This document shows positions 21,542 through 34,891 of a DNA stretch of 64,000 nt, one piece after another. The DNA is from Gordionus sp. m RMFG-2023 (lineage: Eukaryota; Nematomorpha; Gordioida; Chordodea; Parachordodidae). The DNA lies in NCBI RefSeq assembly GCF_954871325.1, contig NC_088775.1, positions 48,585,561 to 48,649,560 of the forward strand, given 5' to 3'. Numbering within the stretch: position 1 is the first letter of the stretch; each line of letters begins with the position of its first letter. Position numbers and translations under genes: made by a program. The notes under the pieces are model-generated. The model was not told the origin of the DNA and searched no databases. It saw only the letters and a list, made by a program, of their open reading frames with translations.

Positions 21542-23083
21542 TAGAGGAGACCAGGGCTAGTCGGGACAATTTTTGCCAAATCATCATAGCTCCGAAAATA
21601 ATGATCATATAAGATCTTACAAAATACCAATAGATACCTTAAACATCTACCTATAAATATATAGTTATATTTTTTAAATATTTAATAATTATTTCTCTAG
21701 AAAGGTTTAAGTATAAGTCATTTTTTGAACCTAGTAGCCCAGAACCCGTGGTTAGTCGGATAATTGGGGCTAGTCGAATCAAGTGGTTTAGCTTCTTATG
21801 GGACAAAAAATTTTTTTTCAGATTTTAATATATAACTATGATACTTTATTTATATAATATTCTATTTACAATTATAACAAATAAAATAACAATCTTTTTT
21901 GACAGAGAACCACTCTACATTGAAATCAATCTTCAAAATTATGAAAACTTTTATAATCCTGTTTACATATAATACACACATTTTTTATTAATAAATTTAC
22001 TAAAATTTATCTAATTCTATATTTATATATAACATCATTTGATTTTATTATCAGGCTAAATATAATCTGATAACTAAAATGTTCATATCCAATAAAATGA
22101 ATTAATTTAAATCATATTATATTGTCAATTAAAATAGATATATATATAAATATTTGTTTGTTAGATATAATTCATTTTAAATATATTGATATAATTATCA
22201 GGCTAAAATTTATATGCTAAAATGTTCATATCTAATAAAAGGTATTAATTTGAATCATATTATATTGTCAATTAAAAAAAAAATATATATATTATATTAG
22301 TTTGCTAGATATAATTAATTTAAATAATTGATCTTATTATCAGGCTAAAATTTATATATGCAATATATATAATATCTGTGACCATATATAATATATTATC
22401 ACAATATATATATGAAGATTATTATTTGCAAGATATTTATTTAGGTCTGATATTATATTAAAATTGAAATGTATTATGAAAAATCAATCACATTAATAAA
22501 TTTATATAATAATTATTATCTAATATATTACATTTATAAAATATTATATTTTAACCTGTAATAAATGGTATTTTTCTTAATGAGATATCATTTTCATACA
22601 GTTTTATAGTTTCTTCATAATCTTTTTTTAGTAAAAATTTTACTATTTTAAATTTTGCATATATATTTGGGTACCATAATAATATAATAAAAATTGACTG
22701 ATTGCGCCGACTAGCCACGATTCTACTAACCTCAATAGTGGTAATATTACTAATTTGATCTTAACATATATTTAAGCATTATATATCAATCTGAAACTTT
22801 CCCAAATATTAAAATAGATATATAACTTTCATATAATGTTCATTTTGTCATGTTTAAACTTTTAATTTTTAATACAACCTAATAATATTAAGTGAAAATA
22901 TTGTAATTTTTACGTCAAAAACATGTCATAACGGATAAAAATTTAAATAGCAAAATATTATAAATTATTTTCATCCCCAATTATGGATATTATAGAATTC
23001 TATTTTAGAACTAAATTTCAATTTTTAATCTTTACTGGTTTTAAAATAAAATCCTTTGAACCGACTAGGCCTGGTCTCCCCTA
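21542..23083. mobile_element. TA-flanked element, GAGGAGACCAGGGCTAGTC ends
   Basis: TA|GAGGAGACCAGGGCTAGTCG at 21542 mirrors CGACTAGGCCTGGTCTCCCC|TA at 23083. Length 1542 bp. Internal pieces such as GGGGCTAGTCGAATC (about 21765) and CGCCGACTAGCCACG (about 22705) repeat the terminal text, so it may be a composite of older copies. No coding capacity. Confidence 0.85.
22047..22360. repeat. ~146-bp tandem unit, about 2.2 copies
   Basis: TTATCAGGCTAAA recurs at about 22047, 22193 and 22338, with TGTTCATATC and AATCATATTATATTGTCAATT in the first two units. Confidence 0.75.
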
Positions 23084-24561
23084 CTTTATTGGATGATCAA
23101 CCAGAATAAATTATAAACGGTTAAATAATTGCCTGTCGTAAAAAAATTATATATATCAACCAGCATAATATTTCCTTTAACAACCAATGCTGCCCTTGAG
23201 CATCTAAACGATTCATTACCATAAATAGGCGAGACATCAATTTTTAAAAACAGCAAGGGAAAAAAGATATTCTATTTAAAAATAACCCAGGAAAAAATTA
23301 AGATGGTTTGAAATTTTCAAAAGATTATATTTTTGCGATGAATGTGAAATCATTAAGTAATTTAAAAATAAATTTGAAGTACACATTCGAAATTAAAAAA
23401 TTAAGATATTCACTGACTTATCAAATTCTTGACTCCCAAATAATAATTTTCTAATCCAATTCAAATATTATAAAGCATGGAAGTGTTTTTCGATATTATC
23501 AGAAAATTTTATAATTTAGATTAAAACAGCGGTATAATGTCTGATAAAAACCATTTTATATCAATAAAGGTTAAAGAAGATTAGTGTTAATTGAGAAAAG
23601 ACTAATTTTATTCAATCTTGGTAGAAAAGTAAACCTTAATAAATTTGTAATACCAAATTTTTATGTTTGGTTTTTTAAAATCAAAATTCAAAAATGTTTT
23701 TTTCCTGATGGTGCAGTAACTCGATATAAGAATCTTAAAGTCATAATCGCTATCGTTAACTTGATTTTGGAGTCAAAGCAGAATAAAATTTGTTCATTAT
23801 AGCTTATGGCAAACATAGCTAAAAGGTTAGCAACAAGAGATAGCCAAAGGTTAGCAGCAAGAGATAGCCTACAGCATTCTATATTCATTAAGAACTTAAT
23901 AAAGTACATTAATGAATATTAGATTTATATTTAAAATTATAATATAAAATTGCCTATTTAAATTAAAAATTTAGTCTTTAGGACAGACGTATCCTTATGA
24001 TGCATTATGAAGAATAGACTATTTAAGACAAATTTTCAAGAACTGTCTGGAAAAGGACGGGACCGATGTTTGGAAGCGTCCAGGTGGAATTTTTCATTTT
24101 CTACTACAAGGCATATTTTTAAAATTGATTGAAATATACAAAAAACGTTAATCATATAAATCAATTTTTATGAAGAAAATTATGACATTTGCCAAACCTA
24201 TATAATGCTCTATTAAATATTGAATCAAAAGGGCGGCTTATCAGTGTAACAGAATTTAAGAGAATGAATAAAGTGAAGGTTGGGTTATAATTAAAATCAT
24301 TTTACGTTTGTTAAATTAAAAAGAATTAAGATATATCTATTTTAATGACGCTATAATATATTTTAACTCAATATCAATATAAATGTGTATCCAAGTGAAT
24401 TTATATTTTCAATTCACAATGTGAAATGCTATGACTTATTGGCTTTGTATAAAATTATCAAAAAATATATTATTCAGAAGATAAATAATCCAAAATAATG
24501 TCAAATTCATGATACAATCCCACAAGATCAAAAAATTTATAACATGATATAAACAAACACT
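23084..24561. other. Intergenic, nothing recognised
   Basis: Short open stretches at 23584-23802 and near 24040-24110 are richer in G+C than their surroundings but match nothing I know. A 24-bp unit is doubled at about 23820-23867 (AAGGTTAGCARCAAGAGATA). The last 200 bp should hold the BUB3 3' UTR; no clear AATAAA was seen. Confidence 0.4.
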
Positions 24562-27344
24562 CTATTTAGGCTTAGTTTCTTTCTCGCTGACTTCCCTCAC
24601 AAATATTCGATCAATCCTATCACTATAATAGTCGCCTTCTTTATCAACCATATCGGAATGGGTGTCCGATTCTGAAAAATTGTGTAAATGGGAAGAGCTG
24701 ATGGCTAAAAAGTTATCATCAGGGCTAAAAGCGAGAGATGTTATTTGATTAGGATATCGGTGAAAATTACACAATCTTTTTTTATTGTATGCATCCCATA
24801 TATAGACAAACCCATCTGATCCACCTTGTAAAAAATAGGATTTAAAAAATAAATTGTAGTTAGGTATTAAAGTTAAAGAATATTGATATTTAAAAAAAAT
24901 CATTTGCTAGCTGATACTGCATGAGAAATCCTGAAGGGGGGAGGATGCTATAGAAATGGTTGTTTGTAATACACTGTTTAAGAAATTAGCAGAAAAGTAG
25001 GTGACTTATAAATTGGTTAACACTAAAAGTGTAGTGGGTTATTGATTAGTTTTATATTAATTAATTTGATATAAATAAATTATCCAAGTATTTCCCTATA
25101 ATTATTATTAAAAAATACAGAATTTAACCCAGCAATATTATTTAATTATAAAAAAATAGTAATTAAATTCAGATATAATTATAATGTTAATTACATCATC
25201 TTCTGGTTTATATTTCAGAGAAGTGTAATTATCCCTGTAAATGTTAAAATGGATAACAAAAAAAATAGCAAAGATTGCAAGTGAAATAGTTATACAATTG
25301 ACAATAAACCATCTTCAATGAATTGTGAATAATATTAAGAAAAGAGAGATAATTTATCACAGTCAGAATATAAAAATGGATCCAGATTTTGGAATTAACA
25401 ATGTATAAAAGTGACTCCAACTAAGGATGAAGATAAGGTAATTCAATAGTTTCTATGAAAAAAATATCAGAGACTTACCAATATAAAAATAAAAATTTCA
25501 GGCCCAGCTTAGATTTGAAAAAAAATTTCCAAACCTGTACTGTGGTGGACTAGATTTCTTAAAGATTTTTTTAAAGGCTGGCCAAAGATTTTTTCATATG
25601 GCCAGACTTTTATTATTTTACTGCAAGACCCAGCTTATATTTTTTTTTTATTTTAAAAAATTTGGCTGTATTTTGCAAAGTGTTCTAAAGGGAAAAAAAT
25701 ATGAGCAGCAAATGAATATTAAACACTCCAATATAAGATTTCTCAACATTTTCCACTAATTATCTTGACTTGGCCTTAATAATTTTTTAAGCTTGGCCCA
25801 GACTTAAATCTTTTAAAAAAATTAAGCCCAGCCTAGATTTTTAAGGTTTTTCCTTTTTTGACTTCCAGGCCAAGTTCAAAGTTCACATATCTTTGATAAA
25901 TGCAATCACTATATTGATAAATCAATGGGTTGACTGAAGCTATATAACTAATCAAATTAATAATAAAAAATTATAAAAAACATATTAACCCTTTCGCGTC
26001 CAGTGAGATCATTTGTCATCAAAATTTTTAATCAATTAATTTTTATATTTAAAGAAACTAATGGCTGGTACTTAGAGATATTAATTTATAAAACAATATT
26101 TATTATTTCGTATTTTATCATTAACCTGTCAAAATGATTATTTTATTATATCAAAGTACAAGTATTTTTTGTTCATGGGAAATATTCCGGGTGGGTTTAA
26201 AAAATATATACCAATGATCATAAAAAACAAAATTAATAAACCTGTGGCAAATGTTCCATATTGCTTGTGAAAAGCAATGGCATTTACAGGGTACACCTTT
26301 TCAATTGAACTCACATCATCTTTTATCCTATGACACTTAAATGCATATTTATTCTTTTGAATCTCTGGATTAGAATCTAAATATTCTACAGCCACTCTCC
26401 CTTTCAATAATCCATTATAAATATATTATATTTCAATTTTTATTAATAATCAATTAACATTTTATATTAAATTAAATGAGTTTTAAGATATTAATTGTTT
26501 TATGGGTAGTTTAATACAAGTATCTGGAAGGTAAAGTAATTAATATGCATTAAGCAATTTATTGTAACATCTTGAACATATTACCTTCAATAGAGCTAAG
26601 AACAAATCCTTTTTTATCTGGAAATGTTTTTATTTGTCTAGTTTGAAATTTTAAAACAGAATCTCTAGATTGCTCAATACGTTTCATCCTTAAATCCCAA
26701 ACATTTACTTTTCTCTCACTTGTTCCAACAATAATTTTATAATCACAGACTGCTAATGAATATACCTTTTTAGAATAATATTGTAAAATTTAAAAATAAA
26801 TTTATAATTTTTTTTTTACTTTACTCATTTGTGCCAATGAATTATCTTTATTAATATCATTTGATTCTTGAAATCGAGGATCCCATAATTTTACATAAGT
26901 ATCCCAACTCCCTGTAGCAAAGACACCTATTGCAGGACAATATTCAACACATTTTATAGGTGCATTGTGATTTCCAATAACATTTTCTAAATAAATAAGC
27001 AATAGTTATAGATATTCAATATATTACCTGAATTTTGGTTAATATCAATAAGGTTTAAATTCCCATCTAATCCTCCACTTGCTACTCGTATTCCATCCTT
27101 ATTTATATTTAAAAAAATTATAAATGATTAAGATAAAAACTTGAAAACAACAGTCCAATATTGAAGAATGATAATTATATTTAGCTTTTATTTGTTTTTT
27201 TGAATTAATATCATATATATATAAATGTCCATCCCATGATGATGCTAATAGATAGTTATTATTAGTTGGGTGAAATTCAATATTGGAAATAAGATCTGTA
27301 GGTGGGTTTGATATATGAATTTCGACAGAGTTGTTAATAGACAT
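24562..27344 (-). CDS. BUB3: Mitotic checkpoint protein BUB3
   Basis: WD40 propeller protein that binds the GLEBS motifs of BUB1 and BUBR1 and brings them to phosphorylated KNL1 at kinetochores in the spindle checkpoint. Six exons read on the minus strand: 27141-27344, 27028-27097, 26820-26986, 26585-26765, 26242-26400 and 24562-24824. They total 1044 nt, 347 aa with matched phases at every junction (human BUB3 has 328). Landmarks: YLLASSWDGHLYIYD, ASGGLDGNLNLID, FATGSWDTYVKLWDPR, IIVGTSERKVNVWDLR, VLSSIEGRVAVEYLD, KYAFKCHRIKDD, GGSDGFVYIWD, RLCNFHRYP and the C-terminal ETKPK. The SIEGRVAVEYLD and KKYAFKCHR-type blocks favour BUB3 over its relative RAE1. All donors are GT and acceptors AG. 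Introns are 43, 41, 54, 184 and 1417 bp. No break is seen, so the gene is probably functional. Confidence 0.97.
25498..25875. repeat. Transposon-like repeat in BUB3 intron 5
   Basis: GCCCAGCTTAGATTT and related blocks (GCCCAGCCTAGATTT, GGCCCAGACTTAAATC, GGCCAGACTTTTATT) recur between T/A runs. This is the same GC-patch style as the subterminal zones of hATs elsewhere in the window. CAGGCC lies near both limits. Ends and target duplication are not established. Confidence 0.45.
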
Positions 27345-27766
27345 TCTTTTAAATAAAAAGAGAGGGCAATAAAATATACTTTGCGAAAATTAGACGATTG
27401 AAAGGTCACGTGATAGATGACATATACAATATGTTATTTATGAATTTTTTTATTTACCAAACGCAGGAACTTAACCAAATAGCATCGGGAATTTTATTCT
27501 TCTTGTACATATAATTTTAAGCAATGTTTCCTCTAAACATCCCCCACCACCCAAAAAATATTTTTTAAAATAACGAACTATAATTTAGAAAAATATAATA
27601 ATATTTTCAGTTAAAAACCAAAATTATTTATATAAAAATATAAAACATCCAACGATAGTAGCCCTATTTAAATCACTTTTTAAAATCGGCCTGATTAATA
27701 TTTTAGTCAAAATAATATCAAGTATCCACCTATTATAAAGATCTCCAGAATTCATAATATTATTTG
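27345..27766 (-). promoter_or_regulatory. BUB3 upstream region with an E-box palindrome
   Basis: TCACGTGA at 27406-27413 lies about 62 bp upstream of the BUB3 ATG. It is a perfect CACGTG E-box of the bHLH-ZIP type. No TATA box can be told apart in this composition. No gene diverges from here. Function is inferred from motif and position only. Confidence 0.35.
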
Positions 27767-29235
27767 CAGAGTTGTTAAAGTAGAGCGCTATCTTTTTTGG
27801 TAGCTATAGCTAATAGCGGCTACTTTTTTTAAAATTGTTAAATTTTTAGCGCGCTACTTTTAAAAAATATGATGAATGTAACAGAGTTGTACAAAAGATC
27901 TTCTTTGAAGATTTTTGAGCGAGATCTAGCTCAAAAATTTGAGCAAGATCTTTGAAGATCGTAAAATTTGAGCAAGATCTTTGAAGATCGTAAAATTTGA
28001 AGATCTTTTATTTTTTAAAAATTTTGTGTAACGATCTTCAAAGATCTTCATGATATTTATTTTTTTACCCCTTTATTAAAAGCCCAGATGTTTTTCAATT
28101 TTTTTAATATATTTTTTCTTTTATGTTTTATACCGCTCCTCCTGCCTTGATGAAAGAAAAAACTATTATTTATTTTTTAAGCATGTTAAATTAAAATATA
28201 AATTCAAGAAAGATGCACCGACAATTTTCATAATCGTATTTTATAAAAAATGTTTTACCACAGAAGGGTAAAAATTTAATTTATTATATTATTAATAAAA
28301 TGTTAAATTCAGAAGAGCGATAATTTTTCTAATCGTTATTTTTACATAAATGGGTAAAAATTAATATTGTAAAAAAAATTTAAGTTAAAATTTCAATGAA
28401 GATGTATTGTAATTTGTAATATAAAAAATTGACAATTGTCATAATCGTTTTAATTAACTTTTTTGATTTTTTTTTACGCAAACAGGTTAAAATTTTTAAT
28501 ATTAAGATGTATAGTTTAAATTTAAATAAAGATGTACCATAGAAAAGTGACAATTGTCATAATCGTTATTATATTACTTAACTTTTTTGATTTTTTTTTA
28601 AGCATACAGGTTAAAATTTTTATTATTAAGATATAAAATTTAAATTTAAATAAAGATGTACCATAGAAAAGTGACAATTGTCATAATCGTTTTACTTAAC
28701 TTTTTTGATTTTTTTTTACGCAAACAGGTTAAAATTTTTATTATTAAGATGTTTAATTTAAATTTAAATAAAGATGTACCATAGAAAAGTGACAATTGTC
28801 ATAATCGTTTTACTTAATTTTTTGATTTTTTTTACGAAAACAGGTTAGAATTTTTATTATTAAGATGTAAAATTATTTTTATAAAGATGTACCATAGAAA
28901 AGTGACAATTGTCATAATCGTTATTACTTAACTTTTTTGATTTTTTTTAAGCATACAGGTTAAAATTTTTATTATTAAGATGTAAAATTTAAATTTAAAT
29001 AGAGATGTACCATAGAAAAGTGACAATTGTTATATTCGTTTTTATTTAACTTTTTAACTTTTTTTTTGACGCAAATAGATTAAAATTAGATGTAAAATTA
29101 AAATTTAATAAAGATGTACCATAGAAAAATGACAATTATCATAATCGTTATAATTTAATTTTTTTGATTTTATTTTAGCGATAATAGGTTAAAATTTATA
29201 TTAAGAAGATGCAAAATAGAATTCCAATAAAGATG

Positions 29236-31251
29236 TAGGGGAGACCGGGGATAGTGTGTTCCCGGGGTAGGTATTTCTTTCTCAAATAATTTAAAAATGA
29301 ATAAACTTGGGGATTTGAAATTTAAACCAAATATGTATTTTAATAAGGTGCTTAAGTAGGTCTAAAAATGTTTGGGACAAAATTGCTCATGAAAAATTTT
29401 AAATACAAATTTAAATTTTAACACACCCAAAGTAACTTTTTAAAATTTTACATTTTCACTAATAACTTTTTTTATAAAAATATTTCAGACTTAATATTAA
29501 TTCTAAATGTTAAAAAAATCTCCATTCTATCATTTATAAAAATATTGACAATATTTGTGGTAATTTAATATCAAATTAAATTTTAATTAATTGTGAAGAC
29601 AGGGGGCAGGTTTTGGCGGGGTACCTATAGGCCAATTTTAAGCAGGGATTATTTTGAATAAAAAATATAAAAAATCTGAATGATAATATAATTTTTTACA
29701 TTAAAATGGGGCAAATATATTCTGAAACATTTATTAATTCGCGACTGTGGGATAGAATTCAAACATATCTCACAGTATTATCGCCGGCTAATTCATGTAC
29801 AATAAAATTACAAAAAAAATCTTGTACCATAGGGGATTTTTTTAAACTCTGGCTGGAATGCAAATTAGATTTAGAGGAAATCAATAACGAATCCTCTAAA
29901 CAATACATATATTTTCAATGATTTTGAAATAATCACTAATTGTCAAATTTCTATGTTTTTGTTTTATCCTTGTTTAAATTTTATAAAAGTTTAAAAATAT
30001 TACATATGATAATTGTCAGTTTTCTATATTATATCTAACAAGGTTCAAAAAAGTTTTATAATAACATTATGACAATTGTCACATTTCTATGGTCAATCTT
30101 TATTTTAATTTTAATTTTACATCTTAGTAATATAAATTTTAACCTATTTGCGTCAAAAAAAAAAAAGTTAAATTATAACGATTATGACAATTGTCACTTT
30201 TCTATGGTATATCTTTATTTAAATTTTAATTTTACATCTTAATAATAAATTTTAACCTGTTTACTTAAAAAAAAATCAAAAAATTTAGGTAATAACGATT
30301 AAGACAATTGTCACTTTTCTATGTTAGGGGAGGAGACCGGAGTTATATTGTCCATAAAAAATTGAAGTGCTATAAAAAATAGACGAAGCAATTTTTCCAT
30401 AAGGTTTTAACGTAGTTTTATTCTTTACATATATCTCTACGGTAGAAAATAATATTTAAGAAAAAAGTCTTTTAGTTTTTAATTAATATGAAATTTAAAA
30501 AAATGAAAATTTAAGAATTATGAAAAACACCCGAGGTACCTATTATCCTTTCGCGTTGCGTGTCATATCCTTTGTTTATTTGTAGATTTTTAAAACAAAA
30601 TTTATATAAAAATATTAATTCTAATTAAATAAATAGAAATAAATTGTCAAATATGTTAAATTTATTAGGTTCATCTATATTATATATATTACCCGGAAGA
30701 ACTTATTATCACTTAAAACTGTCATATAATTTACAAAAAATAAGTCAATCATCTTCATAATGTCATTCGTGGCCCAAGAAAAACTAGTGGCTTTTAATGT
30801 TTTTATAAATTTAGTTGAATATTTTTTATTCAAAATAATCCCTGCTTAAAAATGACTAATAGGTACCCCGCCAAAACCTGCCCTCTGTCTTCACAATTAA
30901 TTAAAATTTAATTTGATATTAAATTACCACAAATATTGTCAATATTTTTATAAATGATAGAATGGAGATTTTTTTATCATTTAGAATTAATATTTAGTCT
31001 GAAATATTTTTATAAAAAAAGTTATTAGTGAAAATGTAAAATTTTAAAAAGTTACTTTGGGTATGTTAAAATTTAAATTTGCATTTAAAATTTTTCATGA
31101 GCAATTTTGTCCGATACATTTTTAGACCTACTTAAGCACCTTATTAAAATACATATTTGGTTTAAATTTCAAATCCCCAAGTTTATTCATTTTTAAATTA
31201 TTTGAGAAGGAAATACCTACCCCGGGAACACATTATCCCCGGTCTCCCCTA
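29236..31251. mobile_element. TA-flanked foldback element inside copy 2
   Basis: TA|GGGGAGACCGGGGATAGTG at 29236 mirrors CACATTATCCCCGGTCTCCCC|TA at 31251. It lies at the same internal point of the foldback as 4601-6610 and has the same inner order, with only a few percent difference by eye, so it travelled with the foldback rather than inserting twice. Confidence 0.88.
29706..29921 (+). CDS. 71-aa hAT transposase-like fragment, copy 2
   Basis: Same frame and length as at 5061-5276, with three amino-acid changes (V to E, E to K, F to S) from three base changes. Contains TIGDFFKLWLECKLDLEEIN. There is no sign of a start context or promoter that favours expression. Confidence 0.5.
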   Translation: MGQIYSETFINSRLWDRIQTYLTVLSPANSCTIKLQKKSCTIGDFFKLWLECKLDLEEINNESSKQYIYFQ

Positions 31252-32104
31252 CACCTTTATTGGAATTCTATTTTGCATCTTCTTGATATAAATTTTAACC
31301 TATTATCGCCAAAATAAAATCAAAAAAGTTAAATTATAACAATTATGATAATTGTCATTTTTCTATGGTACATCTTTATTAAATTTTAATTTTACATCTA
31401 ATTTTAACCTGTTTGCGTAAAAAAAAAGTTAAGTAAAACGATTATGACAATTGTCAATTTTTTGTGTTACAAATTACAATACATCTTCATTGAAATTTTA
31501 ACTTAAATTTTTTTTACAATATTAATTTTTACCCATTTATGTAAAAATAACGATTAAAAATTTTCGCTTTTCTGAATTTAACATTTTATTAATGATATAA
31601 ATTAAATTTTTACCCTTCTGTGGTAAAACCTTTTTTATAAAATACGATTATGAAAATTGTTGGTGCATCTTTATTGAATTTATATTTTAATTTAACATGC
31701 TTAAAAAATAAATAATATTTTTTTCTTTCATCAAGGCGGGAGGAGAGGTATAAAACATAAAAGAAATATTATATTAATAAAATTGAAAAACATCTGGGCT
31801 TTTAATAAAGGGGTAAAAAAAATAAATATCATGAAGATCTTTGAAGATCTTTGCTCAAATTTTTTTATAAATAAAAGATCTTCAAATTTTATCTTCAAAG
31901 ATCGATCTTTGAAGATCTTTTTATTTTGAGCAAATGTACAACTCTGGAATGTAAGTATAAGGCACGAAAATTTAAATATAATACCATAATTATTTATAAT
32001 TTTTATGATTCATTATTTAATTTTGAAATTTAAATATATTTTCAATTTGTAATTTATATTTTCAATTTATATTATAAACCTAAATCACGTGTTAATAATT
32101 TAAA

Positions 32105-33690
32105 ATGGCATCGCATATGGATATCCAAATCGTTGAAAGTGATTCAGAGTCAGACAATGATATTAATGAAATGGAAGATACCAGGGAAGAAAATAATATT
32201 CATAGCAATACTTTCCCATTCCCTAGATTTCAAAAATTTTTTAAGATAATTATTAAAACAAAAACTGGCTTCAAATTTATATGTTTAAAATGTAAAAAAA
32301 ATATTTCCTCAAATCAATCCAGTAGCTATAACCTCAAGAAACACCTAAAGGTAAATTATCATTTTTACATAAAATAATAATATTTATTTTATAAGACTGT
32401 TCATGCTAATAGTTTTAAGAAAATTGAACAACATTTAAATAACTTTGGCATAGGTGAATCTACATCCAAAAACACTAATTCCATTCAGACAAAATTAATT
32501 AATAATACAAATGCTAATATTTCTCAGAAATTAACTGATAATATTGTGGATTTTATAATTGATACAGTTCAGCCAATGTCCTTGGTTGATAATCCATCAT
32601 TTACTATGATGATTAAAACTTTATCACCTGGTATAACTATTTTATGTCGCCAGACACTTGTGAATAAAATAGCAGATAAATTTAAAATGATGAAAGATGC
32701 TTAAATAGTAGAATTATGAGATATCTTATATATGTACCACGGCAGATAGTTGGACACATAACAGAAGGTAAACACTTATTTATATTTATAAATTGATCTG
32801 ATTAAATATTTTTAGAGCTTATTTAGGAATCACAGGCCATTGGCTAGACCCTTGGACTTTAAATAGTAGATCAGTAGAATTAGCCCTCAAAAGGATAATA
32901 TGCCAGACATACGATGTACTTGCAAATAAAATTATTGACGTCCACAAGTCTTTTAGGATTCATAATAAAGTTTGCAAGATGGTGACCGTAATGGGTCCAA
33001 TTAGCTGAAGGCCTTCAGTATTATAAAATAATTTTTAAAATATTTAGAGTAATAAAATTAAATCAAGTAATAGTTAAGTTAAATTTTTCAGTATTTTTTT
33101 AAAAGTTGTTTAATATTTCACATTATATATAGAATTTTTATTAACTAAATACATACATATTTTAGTCATATTATATCATAATTTATATCAAATTATAAAA
33201 AAATTAGTGAATTTAACTAATAAAATTTACAACAGAGATGGATTATTTCATTAGTTTTATTGCACAGTGTCATTGAGCTTAACATTTAATATAATATGGT
33301 TATTGAATATTTCATGGATGATTAGATTTTTACTATATTTATTTCTTATTGATTAATATCCATCAATTTATATACAGTACAGGGAATTCAATGTATTCAT
33401 TTGATAAAATATTTTTACTTAGTTACATCACAATTCCTGAGGTTTAAATAGAATGGCAACCTAATGATTTTACAACTCCATTTTTGATAAATATCACTAC
33501 ACATTTCTATTAAAAACGGGATTAATAATTTATTCTATTTAATATGAATATAGAATATTTGGTGAGGATAATGCTGAAGATGAGACACAGAGAGATTATT
33601 TAGTAAGGCAAAACTAATACTTTCTGATCGTAGTTCTAGACTTGGGGATGATAATATTGAAATGATTTTATTATTAAAATTCAACAAATT
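32105..33690 (+). pseudogene. BED zinc-finger hAT transposase, internally deleted
   Basis: The first exon starts MASHMDIQIVESDSESD and has a BED-type finger (FICLKCKKNISSNQSSSYNL, then KHLK and H), ending at a GTAAAT donor near 32349. Further frames read MSLVDNPSFTMMIKTLSPG (about 32576-32634), AYLGITGHWLDPWTL (32819-32863) and a C-terminal DYLVRQN, then LSDRSSRLGDDNIEMILLLKFN (about 33620-33685). The catalytic middle and the DDE surroundings are missing between about 33000 and 33540. The BED finger binds the element's own ends in this family. Inactive. Confidence 0.85.
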
Positions 33691-33972
33691 ACCATAAATA
33701 TTTAAAATTTATTACATAAATTTTTTTATAATCAAAATTAATTATATTTATATATTTATAAATGTTGATTTTTATATATTATTTAGATTTACTATACAAT
33801 TACATTATATGCAAAATAAATAAAAAATTGTTTCTAAATTTTTTTTATAAAAAGTAGCCTAATAGTAGCTAAAGCTACTTTTTTAAAATAGTAGCTAATA
33901 GCGAGCTACTTTTTTTGACAAATAGCGATAGCGGTAGCGCGCTACTTTTAAAAGTAGCCATTAACAACTCTG

Positions 33973-34490
33973 GCCATTGGTTTATTTATACTAGATGATA
34001 TATTATATATTGTCAATAGTGGTGTATAAATATTTTTAATTAAGATAAAAATTAATAAAGGTGAAAAATATAAAAATAGAATTTAGAGGAGAAAGGATAG
34101 GATTTAAAAAGAGGATGTCTAAAAAAGAAAATAGTTAATAAAAACTAGAAGGAGAAGAAAAAAAGAAGGGATAATAAGGCATGGAAGATTATTCGATGGA
34201 ACTCAAAATATTATTAATGAATATAATTCGCTCATTATAAGTCTCAAGCAATCATTTTTTGCAAAGATCCTTTGAATAAAAGAATGATTCATTATATATT
34301 GATGAAAGTAATTTATTGATATTTTAGTGAAAATTGTATACTGTGTATCTCATTCCTCATACCACCAATTATATAATAAATATCTTATAAAATTTTAAAT
34401 CAATTTCATGGTGTGTTATTGAAGCCACAATCCATATCTTTGATTCAAATGTTAATTTGGGCTATGTAATCTATTATATATTTTTAATTT
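33973..34490. other. AT-rich spacer
   Basis: Nothing coding is seen. A purine-rich stretch (about 34085-34190, many AGGA and AAAAGAAGG) is the only feature. Confidence 0.4.
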
Positions 34491-34891
34491 CGCATTTTAT
34501 TACACCCTATTTTAAAAATGGCTATTTTTAAAAACATAATGATAACATGAAAATTTAAATTTAATATCATAATTAATTAAAATTTTTATAATTTTTATGA
34601 TTTATTTTTAATTTTGAAATTGAAATTTTTATTTTCAATTTGTGTTATATACCTATATCATCTGGTGTAAATTATTTAAAATGTTATCTCATGGATATCC
34701 AAATTGATGTGAGTCAAACAATGATAATATTAATAAAATGGAAGGTACCCTGGAAAAACTGTTCTTGATAACAATAAAACAAATTTTCCATTTCCAAATG
34801 AAAAATATTTTCAAATTAATGTTAAAACAAAAGGTGGCTACAAATTTATTTGTTTAAAAAATATATCCTCAAATAAATCTAGTAGCTATAA

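Larger units (their letters stand above)
27882..31946. mobile_element. Foldback hAT element, copy 2
   Basis: CAGAGTTGTAC begins at 27882 and GTACAACTCTG ends at 31946. Both sides carry the perfect 8-bp duplication GAATGTAA (27874-27881 and 31947-31954). The left arm (to 29235) has about seven ~117-bp units with TGACAATTGTCA. The right arm (from 31252) has kept only two, near 31348 and 31446. The centre is the same TA-flanked element as in copy 1. Confidence 0.93.
27767..33972 (+). mobile_element. BED-type hAT, holding foldback copy 2
   Basis: The left end CAGAGTTGTTAAAGTAG mirrors the right end, which finishes AACAACTCTG at 33972. Both subterminal zones have repeated AGCGCGCTAC and TAGCTA(C/T) blocks. 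No target duplication is visible (flanks ATTATTTG and GCCATTGG). Its own DNA is 27767-27881 and 31947-33972. It carries a decayed BED-zinc-finger transposase at 32105-33690. Confidence 0.75.

Noticed and set aside
23584-23909. Overlapping frames of about 72 codons on both strands
   Set aside because: No recognisable domain, no splice structure I could defend, and a 24-bp duplication inside. Left as unassigned.
25986-26002. TTAACCCTTTCGCG as a piggyBac end in BUB3 intron 5
   Set aside because: It resembles a TTAA-type end, as at 37832, but no inverted partner or TTAA duplication was found.
27759-33980. Target duplication for the BED-type hAT
   Set aside because: ATTATTTG and GCCATTGG share too little. 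The element is called on its inverted ends and transposase only.
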